Positions 54,096 to 64,000 are shown, numbered from the stretch's first letter. The stretch is DNA of 64,000 bases from Acinetobacter sp. P8-3-8 (GCF_000214135.1 NZ_AFIE01000002.1:124001-188000), one strand, 5' to 3'. Translations and numbers: made by a program. Notes: generated by a model not told the origin, from the letters alone.

Positions 54096-54133
54096 ATAAA
54101 AAATAGCTACAATACATTTATATTGTAGCTATT
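54096..54133 (-). terminator. Intrinsic terminator after prpC
   Basis: AATAGCTACAAT/ATTGTAGCTATT perfect stem with an 8-nt loop. Read on the minus strand it is followed by TTTTTTA. It lies 29 bp after the prpC stop. Confidence 0.8.
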
Positions 54134-54161
54134 CTAAAAAATCAAACTTTTTAAAATTTAA

Positions 54162-55297
54162 TTAAGCAGCTGAACGCTCTTCAATCGGTACAACTTTACG
54201 TAATTCTGGCCCTGTATATTCAGCACTTGGGCGAATGATACGGTTATCTGCACGTTGTTCCATCACATGAGCAGCCCAACCTGTCACACGTGACATCACA
54301 AAAATTGGCGTAAATAATTTAGTTGCGATATCCATGAAGTGATAAGCAGATGCATGGAAGAAGTCTGCGTTACAGAATAATTTCTTCTCACGCCACATCA
54401 CTTCTTCGCAACGTACAGAAACAGGATAAAGCACTGTATCGCCAACGTCTTTTGCTAAACGCTCAGACCAAATTTTGATAATGCCATTACGAGGGTCATT
54501 GTCTTTATAAATCGCATGACCAAAACCCATGATTTTTCTTTACGCTCTAATTTACCCAGCATTTCACGCTCAGCTTCTTCAGGAGACGTCCAGTTTTCAA
54601 TCATTTCCATCGCCGCTTCATTGGCACCACCGTGTAATGGACCACGTAGTGAACCAATCGCACCAGTAATACATGAATGCATATCTGACAATGTTGAAGC
54701 ACATACACGTGCTGTAAATGTAGAAGCGTTAAATTCATGCTCTGCATAAAGGATTAACGAAACGTTCATCACTTGCTCATGCAATTCATTTGGTTTTTCG
54801 CCACGAAGTAAATGCAAGAATTGAGCACCGATTGAATCGTCATCAGTATTTTCTTCAATACGTACGCCGTCATGGCTAAAACGATACCAATAACAAATAA
54901 TTGCAGGTAATGTTGCAAGAATACGATCTGCAACATCTTGCTGTTCATCAAAAGATTTCTCAGTTTCTAAATTACCGAGCATCGATACACCTGTACGCAT
55001 CACGTCCATTGGATGTGAATCTGCAGGAATACGCTCTAAAACTTCTTTCAACGCTTGCGGTAACTGACGAAGTGATTTTAATTTTGCTTTATAAGCTGTT
55101 AACTGCTCTGCTGTTGGCAATTCACCAAAGAAAATTAAATAGGCAACTTCTTCAAATTGACAGTTTTCAGCTAGGTCTTGAACATCATAACCACGATACG
55201 TTAAGCCTGCACCGCTTTTACCAACGGTTGAAAGTGCTGTTTTACCTGCAACTTGACCACGCAATCCTGCGCCTGTAAGTACTTTTCCTTCAGCCAT
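54162..55297 (-). pseudogene. prpC: 2-methylcitrate synthase with a frameshift
   Basis: The citrate-synthase-like chain starts at 55297 (GLRGQVAGKTALSTVGKSGA) and reads normally through LRGPLHGGANEAAMEMIE. It then shifts at a run of five T (54533-54537; A on the coding strand). One more base there would join KEK to IMGFGHAIYKDNDPRNGIIK, which lies in the -1-shifted frame at 54162-54530. The two pieces carry different catalytic residues: the first His is in PLHGG; the second His (GFGHAIYK) and the Asp are in the second piece. As written no full enzyme is made. A homopolymer base-calling error is equally possible. Confidence 0.8.
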
Positions 55298-55300
55298 TTT

Positions 55301-56185
55301 TTATTTCTCCTGCGTAAACAGCTTGTCTAATGTATTTTCAAAAGTATGATAATCAAGGAATTCGTAGAGTTCTTTTCGTTGTTGCATTGTGTCCAATACA
55401 TTTACTTGTGTACCGTTTTCACGGATTGAACGGAACACTTCAAGTGCTGCTTTTTGCATTGCACGTGTTGCTGAAAGTGGATACAGCACCATGCGGATGC
55501 CCTGTTCAGCCAGTTCATCTGTAGTGTAATAAGGGGTATCACCAAACTCTGTGATATTCGCCAATACAGGCACACCGACTGCATCGCATACGGTTCTGTA
55601 CATGGTAATGTCAGTCATCGCTTCTGCAAAAATTGCATCTGCACCCGCTTCTACACATGCACATGCACGGTCGATCACAGCTTGTAATCCTTCTTTTTGT
55701 AGGGCATCTGTACGAGCCATCACCACAAAATTAGAATCTGTTTTTGCATCTACAGCAGCTTTAATACGATCAACCATTTCTTGTTGTGAAACGATTTCTT
55801 TATTTGGACGATGACCACAACGCTTTTGAGCTACTTGGTCTTCGATATGAACAGCCGCAGCACCTGCACTAATCATTTGTTTCACAGTACGCGCAATGTT
55901 GAATGCACCGCCCCATCCTGTATCGATATCAACAAGTAATGGAGTGTCGACTCGTTCTGTAATACGACGGACATCTTCTAAAACGTTATCCAGACTGGTC
56001 ATGCCTAAGTCTGGTAAGCCGTAAGAGTAGTTGGCAACACCAGCACCTGAAACATAAATCGCTTTGTAACCGACTTGTTTCGCCATCATTGCTGCATAAG
56101 CATTGACTGTACCGATAATTTGTAATGGTTTTTCCACTTCGAGAGCTTGTCTAAATCTTAAGCCTGCAGACGTTTGTTCTGTCAT
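55301..56185 (-). CDS. prpB: 2-methylisocitrate lyase
   Basis: A 294-residue enzyme of the methylcitrate cycle, splitting 2-methylisocitrate into pyruvate and succinate. The chain begins [15 protein letters not shown] (ATG at 56185, with GGAAGGG upstream; the GTG at 56206 would add seven residues). Signatures include [11 protein letters not shown], the active-site [12 protein letters not shown] and [11 protein letters not shown]. prpC follows after 3 bp. The usual acnD and prpF genes are not present downstream, so the propionate pathway here looks incomplete. Confidence 0.92.
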   Translation of the reverse strand: MTEQTSAGLRFRQALEVEKPLQIIGTVNAYAAMMAKQVGYKAIYVSGAGVANYSYGLPDLGMTSLDNVLEDVRRITERVDTPLLVDIDTGWGGAFNIARTVKQMISAGAAAVHIEDQVAQKRCGHRPNKEIVSQQEMVDRIKAAVDAKTDSNFVVMARTDALQKEGLQAVIDRACACVEAGADAIFAEAMTDITMYRTVCDAVGVPVLANITEFGDTPYYTTDELAEQGIRMVLYPLSATRAMQKAALEVFRSIRENGTQVNVLDTMQQRKELYEFLDYHTFENTLDKLFTQEK

Positions 56186-56380
56186 ATTCCCTTCCACAGC
56201 GGTCACTTATCTATTGAGTTCTGGTATAGCCATAATATTTGTCACCAAAATGGCTATGGTCTGAGTGTACATAAAACTTTGGATAAAGAAAAATGAATTT
56301 TGATTCATTTTTTTAATTTTTTGATTTAATTCGTTATTTTTTTCATTTTAATATTGCTTAAGATATTTATTGACATCTTT

Positions 56381-56397
56381 GTTATAATCGTTACAAC
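56381..56397. promoter_or_regulatory. Candidate operator between prpB and the TetR gene
   Basis: GTTATAATCGTTACAAC is a near-perfect inverted repeat (6 of 8 pairs match, one more is T-G) in the divergent spacer, 30 bp before the TetR start. Operator function is inferred. Confidence 0.35.
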
Positions 56398-56426
56398 CCA
56401 CTTATTCACTTAGTATTTTAAAATTT

Positions 56427-57080
56427 ATGCACAACGACTTAACGCAAATCGGAACCTTATGCTGTGATTTACCACAAACTAAACGTGGTCATGAACGCCG
56501 TATTGCATTATTACTCAGTGCCAATGAATTGTTTTTGAGTCGTGGTTATGATGCTGTTTCTTTAGATGATATTGTGCAACATGCTGGTGGTTCTAAGGCT
56601 TCAATTTATAAATATTTTGGCAATAAAGAAGGCTTATTTACTGCAATTTGTGATTATCGCCGTGAGCAGTTTTTTAAAGATATTTGTGTGCCATTTAATT
56701 TTGATACAGATGATTTACGTTTATATCTCATTCAAACCTTAATGAATTTTAAAACACATTTATTGCTTCCTGAAAATGCTGCTTTTATTCGTTTAATTTT
56801 AGAACAAACCCAAAGAAGCCCAAAATTGGCCTTGTATATTCATGAACAAGGGCCAAAACATATCCAATTGGCCATTGCATCTGCCCTGACCAAGGCTGAT
56901 GAACTGGGTTTAATTTATTGTAAACAGCCCATTTATGCGGCTCAGTTTTACTTTGGCATCATTCGTCATATCGAATGGCGTGTGTTAATGAATGTTGATA
57001 TTCAAGAAGATGATCAGGAAGTATACAACTACATCAGTTATTGCGTAGATCGTTTTTTACAAGGTCATCAAAAAGTCTAG
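56427..57080 (+). CDS. TetR-family transcriptional regulator
   Basis: A 217-residue regulator. Residues 20-68 are the TetR helix-turn-helix (ERRIALLLSANELFLSRGYD, VSLDDIVQHAGGSKASIYKYFGNK). The rest is a helical ligand domain (LLLPENAAFIRLILEQTQR). It is divergent from prpB with a palindrome in between and could regulate it, though prp loci are usually controlled by GntR or PrpR proteins. It also lies upstream of argF on the same strand, separated by 125 bp. Confidence 0.82.
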   Translation: MHNDLTQIGTLCCDLPQTKRGHERRIALLLSANELFLSRGYDAVSLDDIVQHAGGSKASIYKYFGNKEGLFTAICDYRREQFFKDICVPFNFDTDDLRLYLIQTLMNFKTHLLLPENAAFIRLILEQTQRSPKLALYIHEQGPKHIQLAIASALTKADELGLIYCKQPIYAAQFYFGIIRHIEWRVLMNVDIQEDDQEVYNYISYCVDRFLQGHQKV

Positions 57081-57205
57081 TTTTTTTGCATTTCCCTTTT
57101 CTTATAGTATATTAGTCCATTCCTGATTTTTTATTCACCAACCACCAACAATACATTGTCGGTCAATAGCATTGGCTTTGACCAAGCAATTATTGTGGAG
57201 TAACC

Positions 57206-58120
57206 ATGGCTCTACGACATTTTCTTACCCTGCGTGACTTATCAACTGCTGAATTAAATCGCATCATCGAACGTGCTCAAGAATTAAAGCGAAAACAACA
57301 TCAACATGAAGTTTTTCAACCTTTTGTTGGTAAAGTGATGGGCATGATTTTTGAAAAGTCGAGCACACGAACTCGTGTATCATTTGAAGCAGGTATGAAT
57401 CAGTTTGGTGGTAGTGCCATTTTCCTATCTTCACGTGATACTCAATTGGGTCGTGGTGAGCCGATTGAAGATTCTGCACGTGTCATTTCAAGTATGTTAG
57501 ATATTGTGATGATCCGTACTTTTGGGCATGACATTGTTGAACGTTTTGCAGAATATTCAAGTGTACCTGTGATCAATGCTTTAACTGATGACCACCACCC
57601 TTGCCAATTGCTTGCAGATGTGCAAACTTTTGTTGAGCATCGTGGTTCAATCAAAGGCAAAACAGTAGCTTGGATTGGTGATGGCAATAATATGTGTAAT
57701 TCATATATTGAAGCTGCACACATGTGGGGCTTTAAGCTTAAAATTGCATCTCCAAAAGGTTATGAACCTAAACCTGAATTCCTTTCAGAATTTGCACATT
57801 GTGTTGAATTGGTTGATTCAGCAGAAGATGCAGCTGTTAATGCTGACTTGATCGTGACTGACGTTTGGGCAAGTATGGGACAGGAAGAAGAACAAAAGAT
57901 TCGTGAAAAAGCATTCGCTCAGTATCAAGTCAATGAAAAATTGATGGATTTAGCGCACCCAGATTGTTTATTTATGCATTGTTTACCTGCACATCGTGGT
58001 GAAGAAATTTCAGAAAACATGCTTGATCATAAAAATGCTGTGGTTTGGGATGAAGCAGAAAATCGTCTTCATGCACAAAAAGCATTGGTCGAGTTTTTGT
58101 TGAATGAACAATTAAAATAA
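57206..58120 (+). CDS. argF: Ornithine carbamoyltransferase
   Basis: A 304-residue enzyme making citrulline from ornithine and carbamoyl phosphate in arginine synthesis. The carbamoyl-phosphate motif [13 protein letters not shown], the [12 protein letters not shown] segment and the ornithine-binding DVWASMGQE and [11 protein letters not shown] are all present. Cytosolic trimer by family. The ATG at 57206 follows TGGAGTAACC. The gene is monocistronic or with the next frame, from which it is separated by a large hairpin. Confidence 0.96.
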   Translation: MALRHFLTLRDLSTAELNRIIERAQELKRKQHQHEVFQPFVGKVMGMIFEKSSTRTRVSFEAGMNQFGGSAIFLSSRDTQLGRGEPIEDSARVISSMLDIVMIRTFGHDIVERFAEYSSVPVINALTDDHHPCQLLADVQTFVEHRGSIKGKTVAWIGDGNNMCNSYIEAAHMWGFKLKIASPKGYEPKPEFLSEFAHCVELVDSAEDAAVNADLIVTDVWASMGQEEEQKIREKAFAQYQVNEKLMDLAHPDCLFMHCLPAHRGEEISENMLDHKNAVVWDEAENRLHAQKALVEFLLNEQLK

Positions 58121-58132
58121 GATGAATTGCAA

Positions 58133-58187
58133 TTTACCTATACATGCTTTATTTATAATCAATAAATAAAAGTGATGTATAGGTAAA
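58133..58187 (+). promoter_or_regulatory. Large hairpin overlapping the ribosome site of the epimerase gene
   Basis: Outer arms TTTACCTATACAT/ATGTATAGGTAAA (13 bp) and inner arms TTTATTTAT/ATAAATAAA (9 bp) form a long interrupted stem between argF and the next gene. The 3' outer arm contains the AGGT that would serve as that gene's ribosome site, so the fold would hide it. Confidence 0.55.
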
Positions 58188-58190
58188 ATT

Positions 58191-58928
58191 TTGAATACTA
58201 CAAATCAACCTATTGTTTTTGTTGCTGGTGCAACAGGTGCTATCGGCTATAAGCTTTGTTTAATTTTAAAACAGCATAATTATAATGTTTTTGGCTCTAC
58301 CCGTTCTGAAAATAAAGCAAATTTCCTAGAAGCTATAGGTGTTCAACCTGTAATCGTTGATGTTTTTAATGAAAATCAGTTAATAGATAAAATTAAAGCG
58401 ATTTCACCTCAATATATGATTCACCAATTAACCGACTTACCTTTTGGCTTGAATCCAGCGTTGATGTCTGAAGCCAGGATTCGCAATGCAAAAATTAGAG
58501 AAATTGGTACACAGAATTTAATCAAGGCTGCTCATGCAGTTGCATGTGAAAAGTTCATTGCTCAAAGCATTGCCTTTGCGCATGAATCGAACCTAGCACA
58601 GGTAGATGAAACGACTGAATTGGCATGTAATTCTGACAATGAAATACTTAAAAAGAATGCTCAAAGCATTGAGAATATGGAATCACAAATTGAAAATAGT
58701 CATTTAAAATATGTGATTTTACGATATGGTAAACTTTATGGTGCAGCTACAGGCTGTGAACCAACTGGGCTTGGACGTATTCACGTTGATGCTGCTGCCT
58801 ATGCTGCATTTCTTGCAATAAAATCTGGAGCAGGCATTTTTCAAATTACTGAAAATGATCAACTTTATAACAGTAACAAAGCCCAAAAAACTTTAAATTT
58901 TGATTCATCTTATCGGTGGAAATTTTAG
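58191..58928 (+). CDS. NAD(P)-binding epimerase/dehydratase-type protein
   Basis: A 245-residue Rossmann-fold protein of the extended SDR type. It has a TTG start and the glycine motif VAGATGAIGYKLCLIL near the N-terminus. A YGKLYGA segment near residue 181 may stand for the family's YxxxK region but is not a clean match. Substrate unknown. Its ribosome site is buried in a large hairpin upstream. Confidence 0.68.
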   Translation: MNTTNQPIVFVAGATGAIGYKLCLILKQHNYNVFGSTRSENKANFLEAIGVQPVIVDVFNENQLIDKIKAISPQYMIHQLTDLPFGLNPALMSEARIRNAKIREIGTQNLIKAAHAVACEKFIAQSIAFAHESNLAQVDETTELACNSDNEILKKNAQSIENMESQIENSHLKYVILRYGKLYGAATGCEPTGLGRIHVDAAAYAAFLAIKSGAGIFQITENDQLYNSNKAQKTLNFDSSYRWKF

Positions 58929-58986
58929 TCATTTACAAAAACTTTCCGTATACTAAAACCATATTTTAACAATGTGTATTATTCCA

Positions 58987-59457
58987 ATGAATTTCAAAAT
59001 AATTTCTCAACTTAGCGCCTCATTATTTTTATGCTTTTCTATGGCGACACATGCAACAGAATTAGATAATTTTCTGATACAGAAAAATTTGATCGATCAG
59101 AATTATAAAATTAAAGATCAGAAAAACTTAGATGATGTATTAATTGCACTCAGTGAAGAAGACTCCCGTGTGCTACCGCTACAGATTGATCAGAATACGC
59201 TAATAGAACAAATGAACCTTTACCATGATCATATTGATTTACAAGGTATTATTACATCGACTGATTTTAACCAATTTGCAAATAATGTCGGAAAAGAAAA
59301 AATTCATGAATTATTGATCAAAGGTATGATTGAGAATTGCGACCTCATTTTTGAAAATCAGTTTCAAAGACAAAACCCTTATTATGTGAAAATGAAGCTT
59401 GTTTCAGACTATAAAAGTTACGAGCTTAAAATTAAAAATAGTCAATGTAAATTCTAA
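58987..59457 (+). CDS. Secreted hypothetical protein
   Basis: A 156-residue protein from the ATG at 58987 (MNFKIISQLSASLFLCFSMA). This gives a clear signal peptide with a cleavage site near THA-TELDNF; the upstream ATG at 58972 would add five residues. The mature protein has two cysteines, at ENCDLIF and NSQCKF, that could form a disulfide. No family is recognised. Probably periplasmic. Confidence 0.6.
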   Translation: MNFKIISQLSASLFLCFSMATHATELDNFLIQKNLIDQNYKIKDQKNLDDVLIALSEEDSRVLPLQIDQNTLIEQMNLYHDHIDLQGIITSTDFNQFANNVGKEKIHELLIKGMIENCDLIFENQFQRQNPYYVKMKLVSDYKSYELKIKNSQCKF

Positions 59458-59644
59458 CTGAATTGTTCAATTGCTTATTTATTCAAAATATACAAATGAA
59501 TGATCAATAGAGTCTGATCGTTTTAGGAAAATTTAATATTTTTGAAACATTTAAATCAATTAGATTTCAATATTACAAAACATTTAACAATTCTGTCATA
59601 TTGAAATCTTACTATGCCCTACAAGGTCTTTTAGACAGCTTCAA

Positions 59645-61735
59645 ATGACGCAGATCATGCCCGCTTCAAACAGTTTCCAACACAGTTCAGCAACCTATAT
59701 TAATCGTGAGATTTCACTATTAGCATTTCACCAACGGGTTTTGGCACAAGCCAAAGATGAAAATCATCCATTATTAGAACGTTTGAATTTTTTAATTATT
59801 TTTTCAAGAAACTTAGATGAATTTTTTGAAGTACGTGTCGCAAGTTTAATGAAACAAATTGACTTAAACAGCATCACTACCGCACCAGACGGCATTCCGA
59901 ATGAGGTTGTTTTACAACAAATTTCAGAAAATACTCACCAAGCAGTACAAGACCAATATGACACTTTAAACCATGTGTTATTGCCCCAATTAGAAAATTA
60001 TGGCGTTAAATTTATTCAATACAACAACATCCAAAAGAAACATTTAGAATGGATAAAAAACTATTTCTTTAAACAAGTTCAACCTGTAGTTACTCCGATT
60101 AGCCTTGATCCTGCACATCCTTTTCCACGGTTGGTCAATAAAAGTCTGAATTTTATCGTTACACTTGAAGGTAAAGATGCTTTTGGGCGGCAGATTGAAT
60201 TGGCCATTGTCCCAGCACCTCGCTCATTGCCTCGTATTGTCCGTTTACCTGATGAATTGACCAATGGTGAGGAACATTACATTTTACTCTCAGCCATTAT
60301 TCAGCAACATATCAATGATTTATTCCCTGGAATGACAGCAACAGGTTGTTATCAATTTCGTGTTACGCGTAATGCTGATTTAACCTTGGCGGCAGATGTT
60401 GACGACTTAGCTGTCGCTTTAAAAGATGAATTATCTTCACGTCGTTTTGGTCGAGCAGTTCGTTTAGAAGTTGCAAACCATTGCCCAGACTCGATTAATT
60501 CTTATTTACTAGAACAATTCGATTTAGACCCACAACATTTGTATCAGGTCGATGGACCTGTGAATTTGACACGCTTAATAACAAATTTTGATATTCCAGA
60601 ATTACGCTTTAAAGCATTTCAATCTGTCATTCCAAAAGCATTACGTAATCCACACCAAATATTCGAAGTCTTAAGCAAACAAGATGTGTTATTACACCAT
60701 CCTTTTGATTCTTTTAAGCCTGTTATTAATCTACTTAAAGAAGCTGCCAAAGATCCCAACGTATTGGCAATTAAACAAACTTTATACCGTAGTGGCCCAG
60801 ACTCGGAAATTGTTCAAGTGCTTGCTGAGGCAGCACGTAATGGCAAAGAAGTGACAGCGATTATTGAGTTACGTGCTCGTTTTGATGAAGAATCCAATAT
60901 TATTGTCGCCAATATTTTACAAGAAGCAGGTGCTGTGGTGGTTTACGGCATTGTTGGCTATAAAACACATGCCAAAATGATTTTAATCGTGCGACGTGAA
61001 GGTGAAAAATTAAAACGCTATGTTCACCTTGGCACTGGAAACTATCACGCTGGCAATGCCAAAATGTATACCGATTATGGCTTATTAACAACTGAACCTG
61101 ATCTCTGTGAAGATGTACATAAAATCTTCCAAGAGCTTACAGGCATGGGACGTATGGCGAAGTCTAAAAAGATGTTTCACGCCCCCTTTACCTTGCATGC
61201 TCAATTACTACAATTAATTGAAAATGAAACTGCTTTTGCGAAGTCAGGACGACCTGCTCGAATCATCATAAAAGTGAATGCTTTGACCGAACCACGACTG
61301 ATTGCAGCTTTATATAGAGCCTCACAAGCGGGTGTAAAAATTGAACTGATTATCCGTTCAATTTGTTGTTTAAGACCACAAATACAGGATTTATCTGAAA
61401 ATATTACTGTACGCTCAATTGTAGGACGTTTTTTAGAACATACACGCGTTTATTATTTTCACAACGATGGTGATGAAAAACTGTATTGTTCAAGCGCGGA
61501 CTGGATGGGACGTAATCTATTTTCACGGGTTGAAACATGCTTTCCTATAGAAGATAAAAAGCTTAAAAAACAAATCATTGAGTTTGGTTTATTGAGCTAT
61601 TTAAAAGACAATATTCGAGCTTGGGAATTGGATGCACATGAGCAATGGCATGTTGTTCGCCCTAAAAAAGACCAAGCTGCTTATATTGCCCAACAAGTAT
61701 TAATGGAACAACGTGTTATTACTACTACGGCTTAA
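59645..61735 (+). CDS. ppk1: Polyphosphate kinase 1
   Basis: A 696-residue enzyme building polyphosphate from ATP. Motifs in order: N-terminal [19 protein letters not shown]; the head region with [18 protein letters not shown]; the catalytic His in [40 protein letters not shown], with the second active-site His; and [20 protein letters not shown] in the C-terminal half. Length is normal. No ppx gene is adjacent. A direct role in stress survival is known for the family. Confidence 0.96.
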   Translation: MTQIMPASNSFQHSSATYINREISLLAFHQRVLAQAKDENHPLLERLNFLIIFSRNLDEFFEVRVASLMKQIDLNSITTAPDGIPNEVVLQQISENTHQAVQDQYDTLNHVLLPQLENYGVKFIQYNNIQKKHLEWIKNYFFKQVQPVVTPISLDPAHPFPRLVNKSLNFIVTLEGKDAFGRQIELAIVPAPRSLPRIVRLPDELTNGEEHYILLSAIIQQHINDLFPGMTATGCYQFRVTRNADLTLAADVDDLAVALKDELSSRRFGRAVRLEVANHCPDSINSYLLEQFDLDPQHLYQVDGPVNLTRLITNFDIPELRFKAFQSVIPKALRNPHQIFEVLSKQDVLLHHPFDSFKPVINLLKEAAKDPNVLAIKQTLYRSGPDSEIVQVLAEAARNGKEVTAIIELRARFDEESNIIVANILQEAGAVVVYGIVGYKTHAKMILIVRREGEKLKRYVHLGTGNYHAGNAKMYTDYGLLTTEPDLCEDVHKIFQELTGMGRMAKSKKMFHAPFTLHAQLLQLIENETAFAKSGRPARIIIKVNALTEPRLIAALYRASQAGVKIELIIRSICCLRPQIQDLSENITVRSIVGRFLEHTRVYYFHNDGDEKLYCSSADWMGRNLFSRVETCFPIEDKKLKKQIIEFGLLSYLKDNIRAWELDAHEQWHVVRPKKDQAAYIAQQVLMEQRVITTTA

Positions 61736-61767
61736 AATTAGTCGAGAAACTTAGGTAATCAAAAGAT

Positions 61768-62094
61768 TTATTGCATAAACCCAATATATCGAGAATATCC
61801 TTCTATGCCTAAACTCGCTTTGTAAATTAAATAGTTAGGGTATTCCGAACTTGTTAATTCACTAAAAATATTGAGACCTTGATCATCATGTGCATGTATC
61901 TCATCCACACTGCGTTGCATGGTGCTTTCAAATTCATCAGCAATATATTCAAAGCCCAAATCCATCGCTATAAATAATGTATGCTCGCATGGCTGAATAT
62001 ATTGTTCTTCATTCCAATCAATAACAGCATGTTGACAATGTGGGCATGTAACATTTTCTTGATAATTTTCTAGCGTGATCAGTTGAAATGGCAT
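61768..62094 (-). CDS. Hypothetical protein with a zinc-ribbon-like start
   Basis: A 108-residue protein. The N-terminal CPHCQHAVIDWNEEQYIQPC contains CxxC plus a later Cys-x-His (PCEHTLFI), a possible zinc site. The C-terminal half is acidic with tyrosines (EGYSRYIGF). No named family is recognised. Convergent with ppk1 and 131 bp from the start of the SpoT-like gene on the other side. Confidence 0.6.
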   Translation of the reverse strand: MPFQLITLENYQENVTCPHCQHAVIDWNEEQYIQPCEHTLFIAMDLGFEYIADEFESTMQRSVDEIHAHDDQGLNIFSELTSSEYPNYLIYKASLGIEGYSRYIGFMQ

Positions 62095-62225
62095 AGCGTT
62101 TGGAACAGAATAAAATTATATTTTAAACGAGTTCGGGGAAATTAGACACTCGTTTTAAACATGTGTTTTTAAGTGGTTTAATGATTTTTATATTTTGAAT
62201 AGATATCAAAAAAGATAAGGATATT

Positions 62226-62654
62226 ATGTCAACAATTGAAAAAGCGATTGCTTTAGCGGCACGTAAGCATTCTGGTCAAAAAGATAAAGCACAACAACCT
62301 TATATTTTCCACCCACTCAGATTGATGTTTAAAGTTAAAACACCTGATCAACAAATCGTTGCCGTATTGCATGATATTTTAGAAGATACTGATACCACGG
62401 TTGTTGATTTAATTTCTTTAGGATTCAGCCAAAACATTGTCGATGCCATTTTGGCACTCACTAAAAAAGAAGGCGAATCACGTATTGAAGCAGCCTATCG
62501 TGCTGTAAAAAATCCAATTGCTCGCGTTGTCAAACTTGCAGATGTTGCAGATAATATGGATTTGTCTCGAATTCCTCATCCAAGCGCTAAAGATTGGTTA
62601 CGATTAGAAGAATATAAGAAAGTTCAATATATTCTTCTTACAGCAACTGCTTGA
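62226..62654 (+). CDS. Standalone (p)ppGpp hydrolase-like HD protein
   Basis: A 142-residue protein consisting only of a SpoT/Mesh1-type HD domain. Visible elements are KAIALAARKHSGQKDKAQQP with the first His, the YIFHPLRLM segment, the metal-binding HDILEDTDTT and the later KLADVADNMD, matching the N-terminal hydrolase half of RelA/SpoT. No synthetase or TGS domain is attached. Such small alarmone hydrolases cut (p)ppGpp. The metal-binding residues appear intact. Confidence 0.82.
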   Translation: MSTIEKAIALAARKHSGQKDKAQQPYIFHPLRLMFKVKTPDQQIVAVLHDILEDTDTTVVDLISLGFSQNIVDAILALTKKEGESRIEAAYRAVKNPIARVVKLADVADNMDLSRIPHPSAKDWLRLEEYKKVQYILLTATA

Positions 62655-62770
62655 TTTTAAATTGCTCATTTATGGATTAAATATGTTTTATCAACACAAT
62701 TTAAAATTGACTTTTTGCAACAATCAAGTTTAATAACACTTAATTGTTGCAATTATGGAATGTCGTAACC

Positions 62771-63670
62771 ATGCTCTCAGATTTGGATGATTTTTATTGT
62801 TTTGGCTTAGTGGTTGAGCATGGTGGTTTTAGTGCAGCCGAACGTGCAACAGATATTCCCAAATCTAAATTGAGTCGTCGTGTTTATAATTTAGAAGAAA
62901 AATTAGGTGTTAGATTAATTCAACGTAGCTCACGCCATTTCGCAGTCACCGATATTGGCATGAACATTTACCGTCATGCACAAGTCATGATTAATGCTGC
63001 TCAATCTGCACATGACTTGGTTGATCATTTAAGCGAGCAACCTCGAGGCGTCATTAAAGTCAGCGTGCCTGTTTCAATTGCACAAAATGAACTCTCTAAA
63101 ATATTACCTGACTTTTTAAAAACTTACCCTGAGATCAAAGTTCAACTCATGGTCAGTAATCGCCGTATCGACATTGTCAATGAAGGCTTTGATATCGCTT
63201 TACGTGTTCGTGCCAATTTAGATGATGATCCGAGTCTAGTTCTTAGAAAATTCGAAAAAATTGAACAGCATTTATTTGCAAGCCAAGCTTATTTAAATGA
63301 ATATGGCATGTTAAAAAAACCTGAAGATTTAACCGAACATCGTATTTTAAGCATGGTGGATGAACACCTTGATCAACAAATGGTATTGCATGATCAGGAT
63401 AACAACCAACAAAAAATCAAAATCAATCCAGTGTTAATGGGTTCAGATTTGATGATGTTAGCAAAATTAGCCAGTCAAAATTGTGGTATTGCCCTACTTC
63501 CAGACACCATTGCCAATGATTATGCTTTAACAGGTGAATTGGTTCGTGTACTTCCAGACTGGAAAGCACCACACGGTATTTTTCATGCGGTTTATCCATC
63601 ACGGCGTGGCTTACTTCCTGCGGTACGTGTTTTTATTGATTATTTAGTCAAACATTTAAGTAAATACTAA
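62771..63670 (+). CDS. LysR-family transcriptional regulator
   Basis: A 299-residue LysR regulator from the ATG at 62771 (MLSDLDDFYCFGLVVEHGGF); the upstream start at 62744 adds nine residues that are not conserved. The helix-turn-helix is at AAERATDIPKSKLSRRVYNLEEKL, and the effector-domain start reads GVIKVSVPVSIAQNE. It belongs to the group resembling AaeR/DmlR. No divergent target gene is visible in the remaining 330 bp of the window. Confidence 0.82.
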   Translation: MLSDLDDFYCFGLVVEHGGFSAAERATDIPKSKLSRRVYNLEEKLGVRLIQRSSRHFAVTDIGMNIYRHAQVMINAAQSAHDLVDHLSEQPRGVIKVSVPVSIAQNELSKILPDFLKTYPEIKVQLMVSNRRIDIVNEGFDIALRVRANLDDDPSLVLRKFEKIEQHLFASQAYLNEYGMLKKPEDLTEHRILSMVDEHLDQQMVLHDQDNNQQKIKINPVLMGSDLMMLAKLASQNCGIALLPDTIANDYALTGELVRVLPDWKAPHGIFHAVYPSRRGLLPAVRVFIDYLVKHLSKY

Positions 63671-64000
63671 GCTCAAGAAATATTAAAATTTATGATCTAT
63701 GTTGATGAATTAATGCTTTGATTGATCACTTAGGTACTCGCTTAATGATGAACTGATTCGCTAATAAAACTGGAGAATAAGAAAGCTATTCTCCAATTTT
63801 ATGATCAAAATCATCAAGCCTGTTTTAATTTTAGCGTTATGCACTGAAATACATGAGCTACTTTATCGCTAAATATCTCTGAATAAACTTAAATTGCTAA
63901 ACTTGCTTAGAATCATTTGTCCATTACCCCTAATTCTTGATACCATCGCTACTGCTTAATTCCAGTGTTTTCTTGATTTTTATGACTTCATCTTATCAAC
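63671..64000. other. Right edge of the window without a gene
   Basis: 330 bp after the last LysR gene. A GGAGAATA/TATTCTCC hairpin followed by AATTTT at 63772-63800 is probably that gene's terminator. The rest shows no supportable coding frame and no recognisable repeat. Confidence 0.4.
63772..63800 (+). terminator. Probable terminator after the last LysR gene
   Basis: GGAGAATA/TATTCTCC stem with a 7-nt loop followed by AATTTT. The T-run is short. Confidence 0.5.

Noticed and set aside
1-64000. CRISPR arrays, tRNA or rRNA genes, complete insertion sequences
   Set aside because: No regularly spaced repeats, no tRNA-like cloverleaf with a T-loop and no transposase frame were found on either strand by eye.

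Overview
The window looks like a chromosomal segment of an Acinetobacter species (Moraxellaceae). The DNA is AT-rich. The gene set is typical of that genus: a fused indolepyruvate ferredoxin oxidoreductase-type enzyme beside a LysR regulator, the DUF1852/core-MetE methionine pair, an OsmC-YcaO fusion, sstT, argF, ppk1, and a LrgA/LrgB pair with its own LysR gene. The genus call is inference from gene content. No rRNA, tRNA, CRISPR array or complete insertion sequence was seen.

Layout. 1-6 kb: the start of tyrB, a YbfF-like hydrolase, a NYN-LOTUS RNA-binding or nuclease protein, an MFS transporter, and lrgAB with a divergent LysR gene. 6-9.5 kb: a small accessory stretch with a 139 bp inverted-repeat element, a VF530 protein and a YefM/YoeB toxin-antitoxin pair. 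9-15 kb: LysR and the 1159-residue oxidoreductase, then an AbiTii abortive-infection-type gene and a DUF1826 gene separated by a second, diverged copy of the element. 15-18 kb: an operon DUF1852 (MesX) - core methionine synthase (MesD) - flavin reductase. 18-27 kb: a glycosyltransferase-TPR protein, a TonB receptor, a LuxR solo, hchA and OsmC-YcaO. 27-41 kb: HxlR, an orphan phage-type lysozyme, two universal stress proteins, a lipoprotein, aroC-prmB, an ABC1 kinase, two acyl-CoA dehydrogenases and several small enzymes. 41-45 kb: AraC regulator, orphan gcvH and a DAHP synthase. 45-50 kb: a persulfide/sulfur locus (blh, two YeeE/YedE proteins, an ArsR-family BigR-like sensor, SulP) interrupted by a zeta-toxin-like pair. 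50-56 kb: sstT, DUF1275 and DUF2058, then a decaying patch with three consecutive broken genes: a secreted protein with a stop in its signal peptide, a PD-(D/E)xK-like protein with an internal stop, and prpC with a frameshift. prpB is intact, but acnD and prpF are absent. 56-64 kb: TetR, argF, an epimerase, ppk1, a standalone SpoT-type hydrolase and a LysR gene.

The most striking signal no protein annotation shows is upstream of the DAHP synthase gene, on the minus strand at 44449-44646. A short leader ORF with Tyr-Tyr-Phe-Trp and two more Phe codons is followed by a chain of mutually exclusive hairpins ending in a strong intrinsic terminator. This is a transcription attenuator sensing aromatic amino acids. 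Other leads are the oxygen-dependent methionine synthase operon with its flavin reductase, the two-copy cruciform element, the AT-rich motif shared by three promoters of the sulfur locus, and a solo LuxR receptor that appears to lack the conserved ligand-binding Asp.
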